Assembly: GCF_004337705.1 (NCBI RefSeq)
Contig: NZ_SKBU01000023.1
Location: 1 to 64,000, forward strand
Length of the DNA: 64,000 bases
DNA from: Rubrobacter taiwanensis
GTDB lineage: Bacteria > Actinomycetota > Rubrobacteria > Rubrobacterales > Rubrobacteraceae
Reading direction: 5' to 3'
Positions within the stretch are counted from its first letter, which is position 1; each line of letters begins with the position of its first letter. The translations under genes and the position numbers were made by a program. The notes beneath the pieces were generated by a model. The model saw only the letters and a program-made list of their open reading frames with translations, searched no databases and had not been told where the DNA came from. Below are positions 38,108 through 47,220 of this stretch, piece after piece.

Positions 38108-39909
38108 GCTCTCTCCTTTCTCGTGTCTTCGTCGTGCCGCGCGTTCCAGAACTGCCTGAGGCGGTGGGCCGCCAGCTTGGGGCGGCGGTCGCGGGTGAAG
38201 ACGCCCTTCAGGTTCATACCGCCCACCCTCCTTGCCTCCTGGGCGGTCTTGAAGTCGCACAGGTTCCAGACGTGCTGTCCGGCGACGTAGGGCTTCTCCT
38301 CCAGAACCCGCACGTAGCCGGAGATCATCTCAGCCTGGTACTCCTCGGTGAACATCTCGGGCGGGTGGGAGTGGCAGCCGGGCAGGGCGTCGGCACCGAA
38401 CTCGGTAACGATCACGGGCTTGTGGTACCTTGCATGCGCGGCGTCCAGATCCTCGGAGAGCCTGGCGAAGCCCTCTTCGAGCATGCCGGGTTCGGTGTAC
38501 CACCCGAAGTAGCGGTTCAGGCAGATCAGGTCGCAGAACTCGAACGCCTCGTCGGCCTCCTCGTGCATGCTGGCCAGCGTTACCGGACGGGTCGGGTCCA
38601 GGGACTTCGTGAGGCCGTAGAGCTCGCGGAAGAATTCTTTGGCACCGGGCCTTTTAGAGTGCGGCTCGTTCGCCAGGCTCCACAGGATAACTGCCGGACG
38701 GTTCTTGTCGCGGGCCACAAGCTCCCGAACGTACTGCCGGCACAGCTGTAGGCGCCTCCCCAGCCCCTCCTCTGCGAAGAAGAGGCCCACCGCGGGCGTC
38801 TCGTCTATGACCAGGAACCCGAGCCGGTCGGCGAGGTCCATCGCCTCCTCGGAGTACGGGTAGTGAGAGGTGCGAAAGGAGTTGGCTCCCACCCAGCGCA
38901 TGAGCGCGTAGTCCTTCACGACCGCAGGCGGCACGAGCCCGCGCCCGGCCACCGGGAAGTCTTCGTGGCGCCCGAAGCCCCTTAGCTTCACCGGCTCCCC
39001 GTTGATAAGCAGGGCGTCTCCCTCGACGGTCACGGTGCGCACGCCGACGGGCAGCGAGTAGCGGTCGAAGACCTCGCCGCCGCGCGAGAGCTCGGCCGCA
39101 AGCTCGTACAGGTTGGGCGCCTCCGGAGACCACGGCGCAACATCCGGCAGCGTTAGCTCGATCTCCGCCGTCTCGCCGGAGAGGGACACTTCTTCTGCGA
39201 CCTCGGCACCATGCCCTTTGAGGGACAGGCGCGCGGTCGCCCCATCCCCCGGCGTGCGGTCCAGCCGCACGCGCACGAGCCCCGTCGTCCCTTCAAGTTC
39301 GGTTCTTACCGTGAGGTCGGTTATAGCGTCGCGGGGCGTGGCGTAGAGCACGACGGGGCGGTGTATGCCGCAGAAGGGGAAGAAGTCGAAGGAGGTGTCG
39401 GGGTGGTTGCGGTGCGGGAAGTCGTCCCGGGGGTCCGGAGGTATCCTGCCCGGCGGCACGCGGTCGGGCGCGAGCTCCCCCTCCACCCTCACCACCAACA
39501 GGTTCTCCCCGGCGCGCAGGTACGGCGCGGCATCGAACTCGAAGGGAAGGTGGCCGCCCTCGTGCTCACCCAGATGAGCGCCGTTGAGCCATACCGCAGC
39601 CAGGTAGTTCACAGAGCCGAAGCGCAGGCGCACCCTTTTCCCGCTCCACCCCCAGGGCAGGATGAAGCGCGTCTGGTACCAGGCCGGACCGAGATAGTCC
39701 AGCGCCTCCTCAAACTGCTCATTCCAGCTGGCGGGCACCGCTATGGGGCGCTGGGGCGCAAATCCCGCGCCCCAGCCGGCATCGAGCCCGGCATCCCCGG
39801 GATCGAAGCGGAAGTCCCAAAAGCCCGAGAGGTTCAGCACCTGACGCGAAGCGTTGCTGCACGGGTACAGAGACGCTATCTGAGATCCGGTCCGCTGCAA
39901 TCCGGACAA
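38104..39909 (-). CDS. GH2 glycosidase, beta-glucuronidase-like
   Basis: A 601-residue family 2 enzyme with the standard layout: sugar-binding jelly roll (about 20-190; YQTRFILPWGW), immunoglobulin-like domain (190-285) and TIM barrel (285-590; RGFGRHEDFPVAGRGL, FRTSHYPYSEE). The catalytic Glu residues are in WSLANEPHSKR and VIVTEFGADALPG. Size and motifs fit beta-glucuronidase better than beta-galactosidase or beta-mannosidase. The chosen start is TTG 39909, seven bases after AGGAGG; GTG 39930 is an alternative. No signal peptide. Its presence beside pentose genes suggests handling of glucuronic acid side groups, though xylan carries these in alpha linkage. Confidence 0.87.
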   Translation of the reverse strand: MSGLQRTGSQIASLYPCSNASRQVLNLSGFWDFRFDPGDAGLDAGWGAGFAPQRPIAVPASWNEQFEEALDYLGPAWYQTRFILPWGWSGKRVRLRFGSVNYLAAVWLNGAHLGEHEGGHLPFEFDAAPYLRAGENLLVVRVEGELAPDRVPPGRIPPDPRDDFPHRNHPDTSFDFFPFCGIHRPVVLYATPRDAITDLTVRTELEGTTGLVRVRLDRTPGDGATARLSLKGHGAEVAEEVSLSGETAEIELTLPDVAPWSPEAPNLYELAAELSRGGEVFDRYSLPVGVRTVTVEGDALLINGEPVKLRGFGRHEDFPVAGRGLVPPAVVKDYALMRWVGANSFRTSHYPYSEEAMDLADRLGFLVIDETPAVGLFFAEEGLGRRLQLCRQYVRELVARDKNRPAVILWSLANEPHSKRPGAKEFFRELYGLTKSLDPTRPVTLASMHEEADEAFEFCDLICLNRYFGWYTEPGMLEEGFARLSEDLDAAHARYHKPVIVTEFGADALPGCHSHPPEMFTEEYQAEMISGYVRVLEEKPYVAGQHVWNLCDFKTAQEARRVGGMNLKGVFTRDRRPKLAAHRLRQFWNARHDEDTRKERA

Positions 39910-39991
39910 GCACCCCCCTCCTCTCTGCACCCTCGTTCCACATCACCGCGGGATGTGACCGGATCAACCGCACTCCGGCCGTAAAGCCCCC

Positions 39992-42184
39992 TCATCTCAC
40001 GCGGAAACGCGCTCGCAGCGCATTCTCATCCAGTGCGTGCCGACCCACGACGACCTCGTAGTCGATCGGCTCGACCACGAACTCCCGCCTCTCCGCATCG
40101 TAGTAAGCAAGGTCCGCAACCGGCACCTCCAGGCGCACGGGGCTCCTCTCTCCCGGGGCCAGCGCCACGCGGGCGAACGCCTTCAGCTCCTTCGGCGCGC
40201 GCTCGACTTCCGACCCGTGCGCCGCAACGTAGAGCTGCACCACCTCTTCGCCTTCGACGCTGCCGGTGTTGGTAATATCGACCTCGGCCACGAGCGTGTC
40301 GTCAGGCCCCAACTGATCTCGGGCCAGCCGGAGGTTACTGTAGGCGTATGAGGTGTAGCTCAGGCCGAAGCCGAAAGGGAAGGCGGGCCGGGTTCTGTCG
40401 CGCTCCAGCTTGCGGTAGCCGTGCCAGAGGTCATAGGTGATCTCCGTAGCATCCTTATCGAAGAAGGGCAGGTCTTCGGCGCGCCTTGGGAAGCTGCAGG
40501 GGAGCCTGCCGCTCGGGTTGACCCGCCCGAGCAGCACGTCGGCGAAGGCGTTCCCGCCCTCCATGCCCGGGTACCAGAGCATGAGGATGGCCGCCACCCG
40601 CTCGCGCCAGGCCTCGGTAATGATCGCGCTGCCGCCCATAACCGCGACCACGGTGCGCGGATTCGCCGCCGCAACCGCCTGGATCAGTGCCTCATCCTCC
40701 GGGCGCAGGGTGAGCGCGGCGCGATCGCCGCCGGCACCGAATCCGGACCCTTCCTCCTCGTCCGGCGTCCCGCCCTGCATCAGAGTCCGGGCGACCGGTT
40801 CTTCCTCCGGCGAAGGCTGCGGGAGGTTGGGCGCGAAGCGGGTCATCAGGTCGGGGGGTATGTACTCTCCTTCATCGCGGAAGGTGTAGCCCACCACGCA
40901 GACCGCCGCGTCGGCCTTCTGGGCGAGCCTCGCCGCCTGTGCCGGGTCGCTCCCATCGTAGTACTCGACCGCAACCCCGTCGCCGAGCGCGGCGCGGAGC
41001 CCTTGCAGCGGGGTGATCACATACCCCGGGCGGGTGTCGCTGGAGCCGCGGTCGCCGGTGTTCGGCGTGTCGGCCAGCTCTCCGATCACGGCCACGCGCC
41101 GCACGCCGGCCAGAGGCAGTATGCCATCCTCGTTCTTGAGCAGCACGATGCTCTTCTGCGCCGCCTCGCGGGCCAGCCGGCGGTGCTCCTCGCACCCCAC
41201 CACGTCGGGGGTGTAGTCGTCCGGATCACGGCCCTGGGCGAACCGCACCTGCTGCCGGAGCAGCCGCAGCGCCGCGTCGTCGATCCGCGAGACGGGCACC
41301 TCGCCGCGCTCGACCAACTCCCTCAGGTCGCGGTGGTAGAGCATCTGGAACGGCATCTCGAGGTCTTGTCCGGCCAGGGCGGCCTTTCTGGCATCCCGCA
41401 TGCCGAAGATGAAGTCGGTGAGCACGAAGCCCTCGAAGCCCCACTGCTCCTTGAGGATGCCGGTAAGGAGCGCCTCGTTCTGCCCGCACCACTCGCCGTT
41501 GACGCTGTTGTAGGCGCTCATCACCGAGGCCGCGCCCGCATCCACCGCCCGCTTGAAGTGCGGGAGGTAGACCTCGTGCAGCGCGCGCGGATCGACGGTG
41601 ACGTCGACGGTGAAGCGGGCGTTCTCCATGGAGTTAAGGGCGTAGTGTTTGGCGCAGGCCATCACGTGGCGCTGCACGCCGCGGACGAGCGCCGCACCGA
41701 AGGAGCCGAGGTGGTGGGTATCCTCGCCGTAGGTCTCCTGGGCGCGGCCCCAGGCGGGATGGCGCAGCAGGTTTATACACACGCCGCCGAAGAGGTTGCC
41801 CCCCAGGGCCCGCAGCTCGCGCCCGATCGCGTCGCCGATCCGCTCCTCCAGCCCGACATCCCAGCTCGCGCCGCGGGCCATCGAGACCGGGAAGGTGGTC
41901 GCGCCCGGCATCACCACGCCGCGCGGCCCGTCGGCGAAGCGGATGCCGGGGATGCCCAGGCGTGGAACGGCTCCGGCCGGCCACACCCGCAGGTTGTATC
42001 CTCCGTCCATCATATCTGCCAACCCGGACCAGAACGGGGTATCGCCGTACATCAGCCAGATCTTCTCGTCGAGACTGAGCCGGGCGAGCAGGTCGCGCGC
42101 TCTGGCCTCGATCTCGTCCGCCGTGAGCGTATCGGGGGTCTCAAGCCCGCCGAACGCGGAGTTGCTCTCGTTATGTGCGGTCAT
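39992..42184 (-). CDS. GH3 beta-glucosidase/beta-xylosidase
   Basis: A 730-residue family 3 enzyme. The N-terminal barrel has GIRFADGPRGV, KHYALNSMENARFTVDV and the nucleophile region FEGFVLTDFIFGMRDARKAALAGQDLEMP. The second domain (about 350-600) includes KSIVLLKNEDGILPL and LMLWYPGMEGGNAFADVLLG. It ends in a fibronectin III-like domain (about 620-725; YVAAHGSEVERAPKELKAFARV). It has no signal peptide. It starts with ATG 42184 overlapping the xylulokinase stop (ATGA), which ties it to xylose metabolism, so beta-xylosidase activity on xylo-oligosaccharides is the likely role. Substrate choice between glucoside and xyloside cannot be decided here. Confidence 0.92.
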   Translation of the reverse strand: MTAHNESNSAFGGLETPDTLTADEIEARARDLLARLSLDEKIWLMYGDTPFWSGLADMMDGGYNLRVWPAGAVPRLGIPGIRFADGPRGVVMPGATTFPVSMARGASWDVGLEERIGDAIGRELRALGGNLFGGVCINLLRHPAWGRAQETYGEDTHHLGSFGAALVRGVQRHVMACAKHYALNSMENARFTVDVTVDPRALHEVYLPHFKRAVDAGAASVMSAYNSVNGEWCGQNEALLTGILKEQWGFEGFVLTDFIFGMRDARKAALAGQDLEMPFQMLYHRDLRELVERGEVPVSRIDDAALRLLRQQVRFAQGRDPDDYTPDVVGCEEHRRLAREAAQKSIVLLKNEDGILPLAGVRRVAVIGELADTPNTGDRGSSDTRPGYVITPLQGLRAALGDGVAVEYYDGSDPAQAARLAQKADAAVCVVGYTFRDEGEYIPPDLMTRFAPNLPQPSPEEEPVARTLMQGGTPDEEEGSGFGAGGDRAALTLRPEDEALIQAVAAANPRTVVAVMGGSAIITEAWRERVAAILMLWYPGMEGGNAFADVLLGRVNPSGRLPCSFPRRAEDLPFFDKDATEITYDLWHGYRKLERDRTRPAFPFGFGLSYTSYAYSNLRLARDQLGPDDTLVAEVDITNTGSVEGEEVVQLYVAAHGSEVERAPKELKAFARVALAPGERSPVRLEVPVADLAYYDAERREFVVEPIDYEVVVGRHALDENALRARFRVR

Positions 42185-43698
42185 GCTGGTGCCTTTCCCG
42201 GTCGATGCTGGCCGCTCGCGGCGAGATCCGTCAGGCTGCTCATGGCGTCCCTGGTTGCGGGATACAGCGAGCGGTAGACCTCGTAGTATCCGTTGTAGAG
42301 GGCCACCCGCTCAGGGTGCGGCCGGACTACCTCATCACGCAGCCGGATATGCGAGCAAGCCTCCTCCACATCCGTGTAGACGCCGCAGGCAACTCCGGCC
42401 AGAAGGGCCGCTCCATATGCCGGCCCCTCATCGGCCGTGGTGCGGTAGATAGGCGCGCCGTAGATGTCGGCCTGGAGCTCCCTCCACAGAGGACTCCTCG
42501 CTCCGCCTCCCGTCACCCGTACCTCCTCCGCACCGACCCCAAGGCCGCCCATGATCTCTAATGCATCCCGCAGGGAGAAGACAACACCCTCCATCAGAGC
42601 CCGGCTCATGTGCGCGAGCGTGTGGCGGGAGGTGAGCCCGAAGAATGCCCCGCGGGCTTTGGGGTCCAGATGGGGGGTCCTCTCGCCGCTGAGGTAGGGC
42701 AGGAAGAGGAGCCCTTCTGAGCCGGGCTGAACTTCTGAGGCCGCCTCTACCAGCTCCTCAAAGTCCCTCCTCAGAGCACCGCGCCACCACCCGAGAGAGC
42801 CCCCCGCAGAGAGCGTAACCCCCATGAGGTGCCACTTGCCGGGTACGGCGTGGCAGAAGGCGTGTATCCTCCCCGAGGGGTCGGGCGAGAAGGTGTCTGT
42901 ATGGGCGAAGAGCACGCCGCTGGTTCCGATGGAGGAGCTTATTATCCCTTCCCGGATTATCCCCGTCCCCACCGCAGCAGCCGCGTTGTCCCCGCCGCCG
43001 GCTGCCACCGGTATTCCCGGAGGCAGGCCGAGCTCCCGGGCGACCGTTTCGCGCAGCGCTCCCGTCTTCTGTGGCCCTTCGTATACTGCGGGCAGCCACT
43101 CTTTGGGGATCTCTAGCGCCGAGAGGATCTCCTCTGACCAGTCCCTGAGCCTCACGTCTAAAAGCAGCGTGCCGGCGGCGTCGGAGGCGTCCGTTGCGTG
43201 CTCGCCGGTGAGCCTGAGGCGCACGTAGTCTTTGGGCAGGAGCACGCCGGCCACCTTCTCGTAGTTCTGCGGCTCTTCGTCTCTGAGCCACAGGATCTTG
43301 GGCGCCTGAAAGCCGGTCAGAGCCGGGTTGCCGGCGATGGCGAGCAGGCGCTCCTCGCCGACTGCCTCCGTTATCTTCTCGCACTGCTTGAGCGTGCGCT
43401 GGTCGTTCCACAATAGAGTCGGGCGGATGACCTCCTCTGAGGAGTTAAGGAAGACCGAGCCGTGCATCTGCCCGGTGAGCCCAAGCCCCGCAACCTCGCC
43501 TCCGACCTTTGTGGCCACCCGGCCCAGAACCTCTCTGGATGCCTGCCACCAGTCTTCGGGGTCCTGCTCGCTCCAGCCGGGGCGAGGGCTCATCAGCGGG
43601 TACTCTGAGGAGGCTTCGGCTAAGACTCTGCCGTCCTCCTCTACGGCAACCGCCCGGGCTCCCGTGGTCCCTATGTCCAGGCCGATGAGCACGCTCAC
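42181..43698 (-). CDS. xylB: Xylulokinase
   Basis: A 505-residue FGGY-family kinase that phosphorylates D-xylulose with ATP. The N-terminal domain begins GLDIGTTGARAVAVEEDG, with the sugar-contact GLTGQMHGSVFLN; the catalytic Asp is in AAGGGDNAAAAVG; the C-terminal domain has RVTGGGARSPLWRELQAD. GQMHG and the spacing are typical of XylB rather than glycerol or gluconate kinase. GTG 43698 overlaps the stop of the isomerase-like gene (GTGA), and its own stop overlaps the GH3 start, forming one tightly coupled transcript. It feeds xylulose-5-phosphate to the pentose phosphate pathway. Confidence 0.93.
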   Translation of the reverse strand: MSVLIGLDIGTTGARAVAVEEDGRVLAEASSEYPLMSPRPGWSEQDPEDWWQASREVLGRVATKVGGEVAGLGLTGQMHGSVFLNSSEEVIRPTLLWNDQRTLKQCEKITEAVGEERLLAIAGNPALTGFQAPKILWLRDEEPQNYEKVAGVLLPKDYVRLRLTGEHATDASDAAGTLLLDVRLRDWSEEILSALEIPKEWLPAVYEGPQKTGALRETVARELGLPPGIPVAAGGGDNAAAAVGTGIIREGIISSSIGTSGVLFAHTDTFSPDPSGRIHAFCHAVPGKWHLMGVTLSAGGSLGWWRGALRRDFEELVEAASEVQPGSEGLLFLPYLSGERTPHLDPKARGAFFGLTSRHTLAHMSRALMEGVVFSLRDALEIMGGLGVGAEEVRVTGGGARSPLWRELQADIYGAPIYRTTADEGPAYGAALLAGVACGVYTDVEEACSHIRLRDEVVRPHPERVALYNGYYEVYRSLYPATRDAMSSLTDLAASGQHRPGKAPA

Positions 43699-44789
43699 TG
43701 CTGTGAAGCGCTCCTTGAGGCTTTGGCCTCTTTGCGCCGCCCGATGATCCTCTCCTCGTATTCAGAGTCGAGCCCGAGTGCCGCATAGACCGCCCTCTGC
43801 CCTCCAAGGGCGTCGGCCCTCTTTTTGGCCTCCGCGAGTGCTCTGCGCTCTATTCTCTTGGCCACATCCCAGATGAACTCCCAGTGCAAAATAGCGCGCC
43901 TTACGGCTTTTACCTGATCTTCTGTGTAGGGATAGAGGTCGAAGCCCACTATCTCCCCGTTGGCCCCGTAGCCCACGTCCTGCAGGGTCTGGGCCATCTC
44001 TAAGGTCTGCATGAAGAAGTTGGTGCCCACCACGTTGTCGTCATCGAAGGTGCCCCAGCCGTCGTTGGCGTGCTGGTGGCCCAGCTTGTTCTCTGAAGCG
44101 AGAAGCTCGGCGTACTCGGCCAGAGACTCCCCGTTCATGATCAGGTGCTGCCAGTCCAGGTTCACCAGCAGATTGGAGGTGTCTACCCCAAGCTCTTCTA
44201 CCTTCTTTATGGTAAAGAGCGTCATGCCTATGTTCTGCATCAAAATCTTCATCGCCGGCTCGCTGTTTTTGTGCTCAAGAAAGATCTTTACGCCCCGTCC
44301 GCCGGCGTGCTCCGTGAGCTCAGCTACTCCCTCGATGAACGCCCTCCACGTCCCGGCATAGGGCCGCTGGAAGGTGTAGTTGTACCCTTCGGCCCCGGGC
44401 CAGATGATGAAGTTCGCCCCGATCTCACCCGCAAGCTCGATCCCTCGCTTGAGGGTATCTATTCCCCGGCGTCTGAGCCGCTCGTCGGGGTTAATGAGAG
44501 CGCCCATCTTGTAGGTGGGGTCGTTGTGCAGCCCGGCGGCGATCACGGGCAGCTCCATATGGTGCTCCTTGAGCACCGCAAGGATCCCCTCTGCGTTTTC
44601 CTCGTTCACCTCTCCGGGGTAGTGGTACTCAAGTCCATCGAGCAGATCCGAGAGCCCCTCGCACACCCGCTCTGTCTTCTCCACCATCCCTTCGTCTGCC
44701 ACCTCGTGGTGGTAGCCGGGCGGCACAAAGCGAGTGACCGCCGGCCCAAACGCCCAGATCCCTACCGAGTTCTTCACCACGTTAGTCAA
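43695..44789 (-). CDS. xylA: Xylose isomerase-like TIM barrel protein
   Basis: A 364-residue xylose isomerase-like barrel, upstream of and overlapping xylB. Metal-site and barrel motifs are seen: EGYNYTFQRPYAGTW, KIFLEHKNSEPAMK, NLLVNLDWQHLIMNGES and KLGHQHANDGWGTFDDDN, then GFDLYPYTEDQ. It is not the classic 390-440-residue XylA but a shorter, divergent relative found in thermophilic actinobacteria and Chloroflexi. The context argues strongly for D-xylose to D-xylulose conversion. The start is TTG 44789, seven bases after AAGGAGG; an ATG-type longer frame to 44819 covers the ribosome site. A different aldose substrate cannot be excluded. Confidence 0.82.
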   Translation of the reverse strand: MTNVVKNSVGIWAFGPAVTRFVPPGYHHEVADEGMVEKTERVCEGLSDLLDGLEYHYPGEVNEENAEGILAVLKEHHMELPVIAAGLHNDPTYKMGALINPDERLRRRGIDTLKRGIELAGEIGANFIIWPGAEGYNYTFQRPYAGTWRAFIEGVAELTEHAGGRGVKIFLEHKNSEPAMKILMQNIGMTLFTIKKVEELGVDTSNLLVNLDWQHLIMNGESLAEYAELLASENKLGHQHANDGWGTFDDDNVVGTNFFMQTLEMAQTLQDVGYGANGEIVGFDLYPYTEDQVKAVRRAILHWEFIWDVAKRIERRALAEAKKRADALGGQRAVYAALGLDSEYEERIIGRRKEAKASRSASQQ

Positions 44790-44871
44790 ATTCAAGCCTC
44801 CTTTTCGCCTCTCCCGCACCGGGGAGCCGCAGATGCCCCGAAGCTCCTCCAGCTTACCCCAGAACGCAAGC

Positions 44872-46284
44872 TCAGCCCTTCCTCCCGGCGGCCCTGGGAG
44901 CGTGCTCGGAGAGTATGCCGGCCAGCTCTTCGCGCCTGATGCAGTTCTCGAATCGGAAGGACCGCATCATCCCGTCTATCTCCGCCTCTTCCATGCCCCG
45001 GAATAGCTCTGCGTACTCGCCGACCATCGGCTCGGCCAGCAGGATGTTGCGCACCAGCAGCTCGATATCGCGCCGGGCCCCGAAGGGGAACGGGTCGTAG
45101 CCGGGATACTCCTTCTCGAAGAGCTGCTCCAGCGGCTCCATTACGTGGCGGATGTGCGCGTCCGTCCCGCCCCAGTGATCCACGCCCAGGCGGGCCTTCT
45201 TCTCCAGGATGGGCCGGATGCGCTCCACCCACGGCGAATCGGGAGCGGCGTAGACGACCCCCTGCAGCCCGATGTCTTTGTAGGTCCAGATCGCCCAGCT
45301 GACCCCGTGTCGGTCGTAGATCTCCAGCTGGTCCCGGAGTACCCGGTAGCGGGTTGGGTGAGTCTCGGGGCGGTCCTGCGGGTAGACCGGGCCGAACTCT
45401 CCCACCCAGATGGGCACCCCGTGCTCCAGCATGTAGCTGCTGCGCTGGAGGAACGTCTGCTCCAGCACGTCCCGGTCGACGTACTTCCCGCGAGATACAC
45501 CCGGGTACGGGCCGCCATCCACGAACCCCGGCAAGGCGTAGTCGTGGTTGGTGTAGACCACGTTCTCCCACGGCTCTCCGAACATGTGGAAGTCCTGCGA
45601 GTAGCGGTTGCCCTCAAGGAAGATTATGTGGTCTGGGTCTATGGCCCGGATCGCCTCGTAGAGGCGCCTGTAGAGGGGCATGAGCATCTCTTCGGTAGGG
45701 TCGGCCGGTTCGTTTACAGGATTGTAGCCTGCAACCCACGGGTTACCCTTGTAGCGGCCGGCTATCGCCTCCCAGATATTCACCGTGCGGTCCTGGAAGT
45801 GCTTGTGCCTCCAGAGCAGCGCCTTGTGGGTGGGGTTATCCGAGTGCCAGTGCTGGTTCTGGTAACCGGGCAGGGCGTGCAGGTCGATGATCGTGTAGAT
45901 CCCGTGCTTCGCGCACAGCTCTATCACCCGGTCGAGGTGCCTGAAGCCCTCCTCCTTTATCTCGAAGGGCCGCATGTCGTCCTCGAGGTGGCGGTAGTTG
46001 ACCGGCAGCCGCAGAAGATTCAGTCCCAGGGAGCTTATAAAGCGGGCGTCGTCTTCGGTGAAGAAGTGCTCCAGGAAGCGGTCGAAGAAGTATTCGCACC
46101 TCTCTTCCCCGAGGACTTCTCTTACGGCCTCCCTCTGGGCCTCCTCGTTGGCCGGATAACCGGTGATAAAGTTCTCCATGTTCATCCAGCCGCCCAGGCC
46201 GAACCCGCGCAGCACGACGGGGCTGCCCTCGCCGTCTACGATCTCGCTCCCCTTCACGCTGAGCGCCTGCTGGTTCTCCGTCAT
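44872..46284 (-). CDS. GH5-type glycoside hydrolase
   Basis: A 470-residue TIM-barrel glycosidase of the GH5 (cellulase) clan. It opens with VLRGFGLGGWMNMENFI, then GLNLLRLPVNYRHLEDD, IIDLHALPGYQNQHWHSDN, the acid/base Glu in AGYNPVNEPADPTEE and the nucleophile Glu in VPIWVGEFGPVYP; AIWTYKDIGLQG gives the eighth-strand Trp. No signal peptide is present, so it would act on imported oligosaccharides or steryl/aryl glucosides rather than polymer. It lies 82 bases upstream of the xylA-like start on the same strand and 69 bases downstream of the ABC permeases. Confidence 0.88.
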   Translation of the reverse strand: MTENQQALSVKGSEIVDGEGSPVVLRGFGLGGWMNMENFITGYPANEEAQREAVREVLGEERCEYFFDRFLEHFFTEDDARFISSLGLNLLRLPVNYRHLEDDMRPFEIKEEGFRHLDRVIELCAKHGIYTIIDLHALPGYQNQHWHSDNPTHKALLWRHKHFQDRTVNIWEAIAGRYKGNPWVAGYNPVNEPADPTEEMLMPLYRRLYEAIRAIDPDHIIFLEGNRYSQDFHMFGEPWENVVYTNHDYALPGFVDGGPYPGVSRGKYVDRDVLEQTFLQRSSYMLEHGVPIWVGEFGPVYPQDRPETHPTRYRVLRDQLEIYDRHGVSWAIWTYKDIGLQGVVYAAPDSPWVERIRPILEKKARLGVDHWGGTDAHIRHVMEPLEQLFEKEYPGYDPFPFGARRDIELLVRNILLAEPMVGEYAELFRGMEEAEIDGMMRSFRFENCIRREELAGILSEHAPRAAGRKG

Positions 46285-46353
46285 CTAACAACCTCCGTTT
46301 GTCCGGGACTCTCCCCTACGCCTTGGACTGGAATCCCGCTCAGATTGTCACCA

Positions 46354-47187
46354 TCAACCCTTAATCGCCCCGGCCGTTATTGCCTCCACGAATCGCCGCT
46401 GCATGACGAGGAAGACGGCGGCGATCGGGAGGGTGCTCAAGAACGACCCTGCCAGGATCGCACCGTACTCCTGGCTGTAGGGACCGAGAAGCGTCGGCAG
46501 CCCGAGGCTGACCGTGAACATCCTGCTCTCCGTCAGCACTACCAGCGGCCAGACGAAGTCGTTCCACGTGGTGGTAAAGAACAGGATGCCGAGCACGGCG
46601 ATCACCGGCTTCGAGAGCGGGAGGATGATACGCCAGAAGACCGTCCACTCCCCGGCGCCGTCTATGCGCGCGGCGTCCAGCATCTCGTCGGGGATGGAGA
46701 GGAGATACTGCCTCGCCAGAAAGACGCCTATCGCCTGCGCCGCGACCGGCAGGATGAGGGCTATGTAGGTGTCCGTCCAGCCGAAGGTGATCATCATCGT
46801 GTAGAGCGGCACGATGAGCACGTATATGGGCAGGGTCAGCATAGCGATGACCAAGACGAACAGAACGCCCTTGAACCTGAAGGCGAACTTGGCGAAGGCG
46901 TAGCCCGCCATTATCGAGATGACGATGGAGAGCGCCGTGCGCGCAGCGGAGACGAAGACGCTGTTCAAGAACCAACGCACGAAGTCGGTTTCCCGGAGCA
47001 GCAGTTCGTAGTTGCCCAGATAAAGGCTCTCGGGGAAGATCCGGACCGGTATGGAGAACAGCTCGCTACCAGGTTTGAAAGACGAGGTGACCATGTAGAT
47101 GTACGGCATGACCGTGAGGAACACGGCGAACAACAGGAAGGCATTGCCGAGCACCTGCCAGAAGCGTGTTCTTAACTTATGGCTCAT
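46354..47187 (-). CDS. ABC sugar transporter permease (MalG-like)
   Basis: A 277-residue CUT1-family permease of six helices. The EAA loop that docks the ATPase reads DAARIDGAGEWTVFWRIILPLSKPVIAVLG. The C-terminal end AVFLVMQRRFVEAITAGAIKG is typical of MalG-type subunits. It follows the MalF-like gene by 33 bases and precedes the GH5 gene. Together with the partner permease and binding protein it would import xylo- or gluco-oligosaccharides. The ATPase is not in the window, so a shared MsiK-like subunit elsewhere is likely. Confidence 0.93.
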   Translation of the reverse strand: MSHKLRTRFWQVLGNAFLLFAVFLTVMPYIYMVTSSFKPGSELFSIPVRIFPESLYLGNYELLLRETDFVRWFLNSVFVSAARTALSIVISIMAGYAFAKFAFRFKGVLFVLVIAMLTLPIYVLIVPLYTMMITFGWTDTYIALILPVAAQAIGVFLARQYLLSIPDEMLDAARIDGAGEWTVFWRIILPLSKPVIAVLGILFFTTTWNDFVWPLVVLTESRMFTVSLGLPTLLGPYSQEYGAILAGSFLSTLPIAAVFLVMQRRFVEAITAGAIKG

Positions 47188-47220
47188 CAGGTGCCCCCCT
47201 CTCTCTGGAGCGAAGTCCTC

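Noticed and set aside
40421-42277. A 618-codon plus-strand frame
   Set aside because: Mirror of the GH3 gene; no motifs, biased composition.
45145-47175. A 676-codon plus-strand frame
   Set aside because: Mirror of the GH5 and permease genes; it crosses two real genes and has no recognisable fold.
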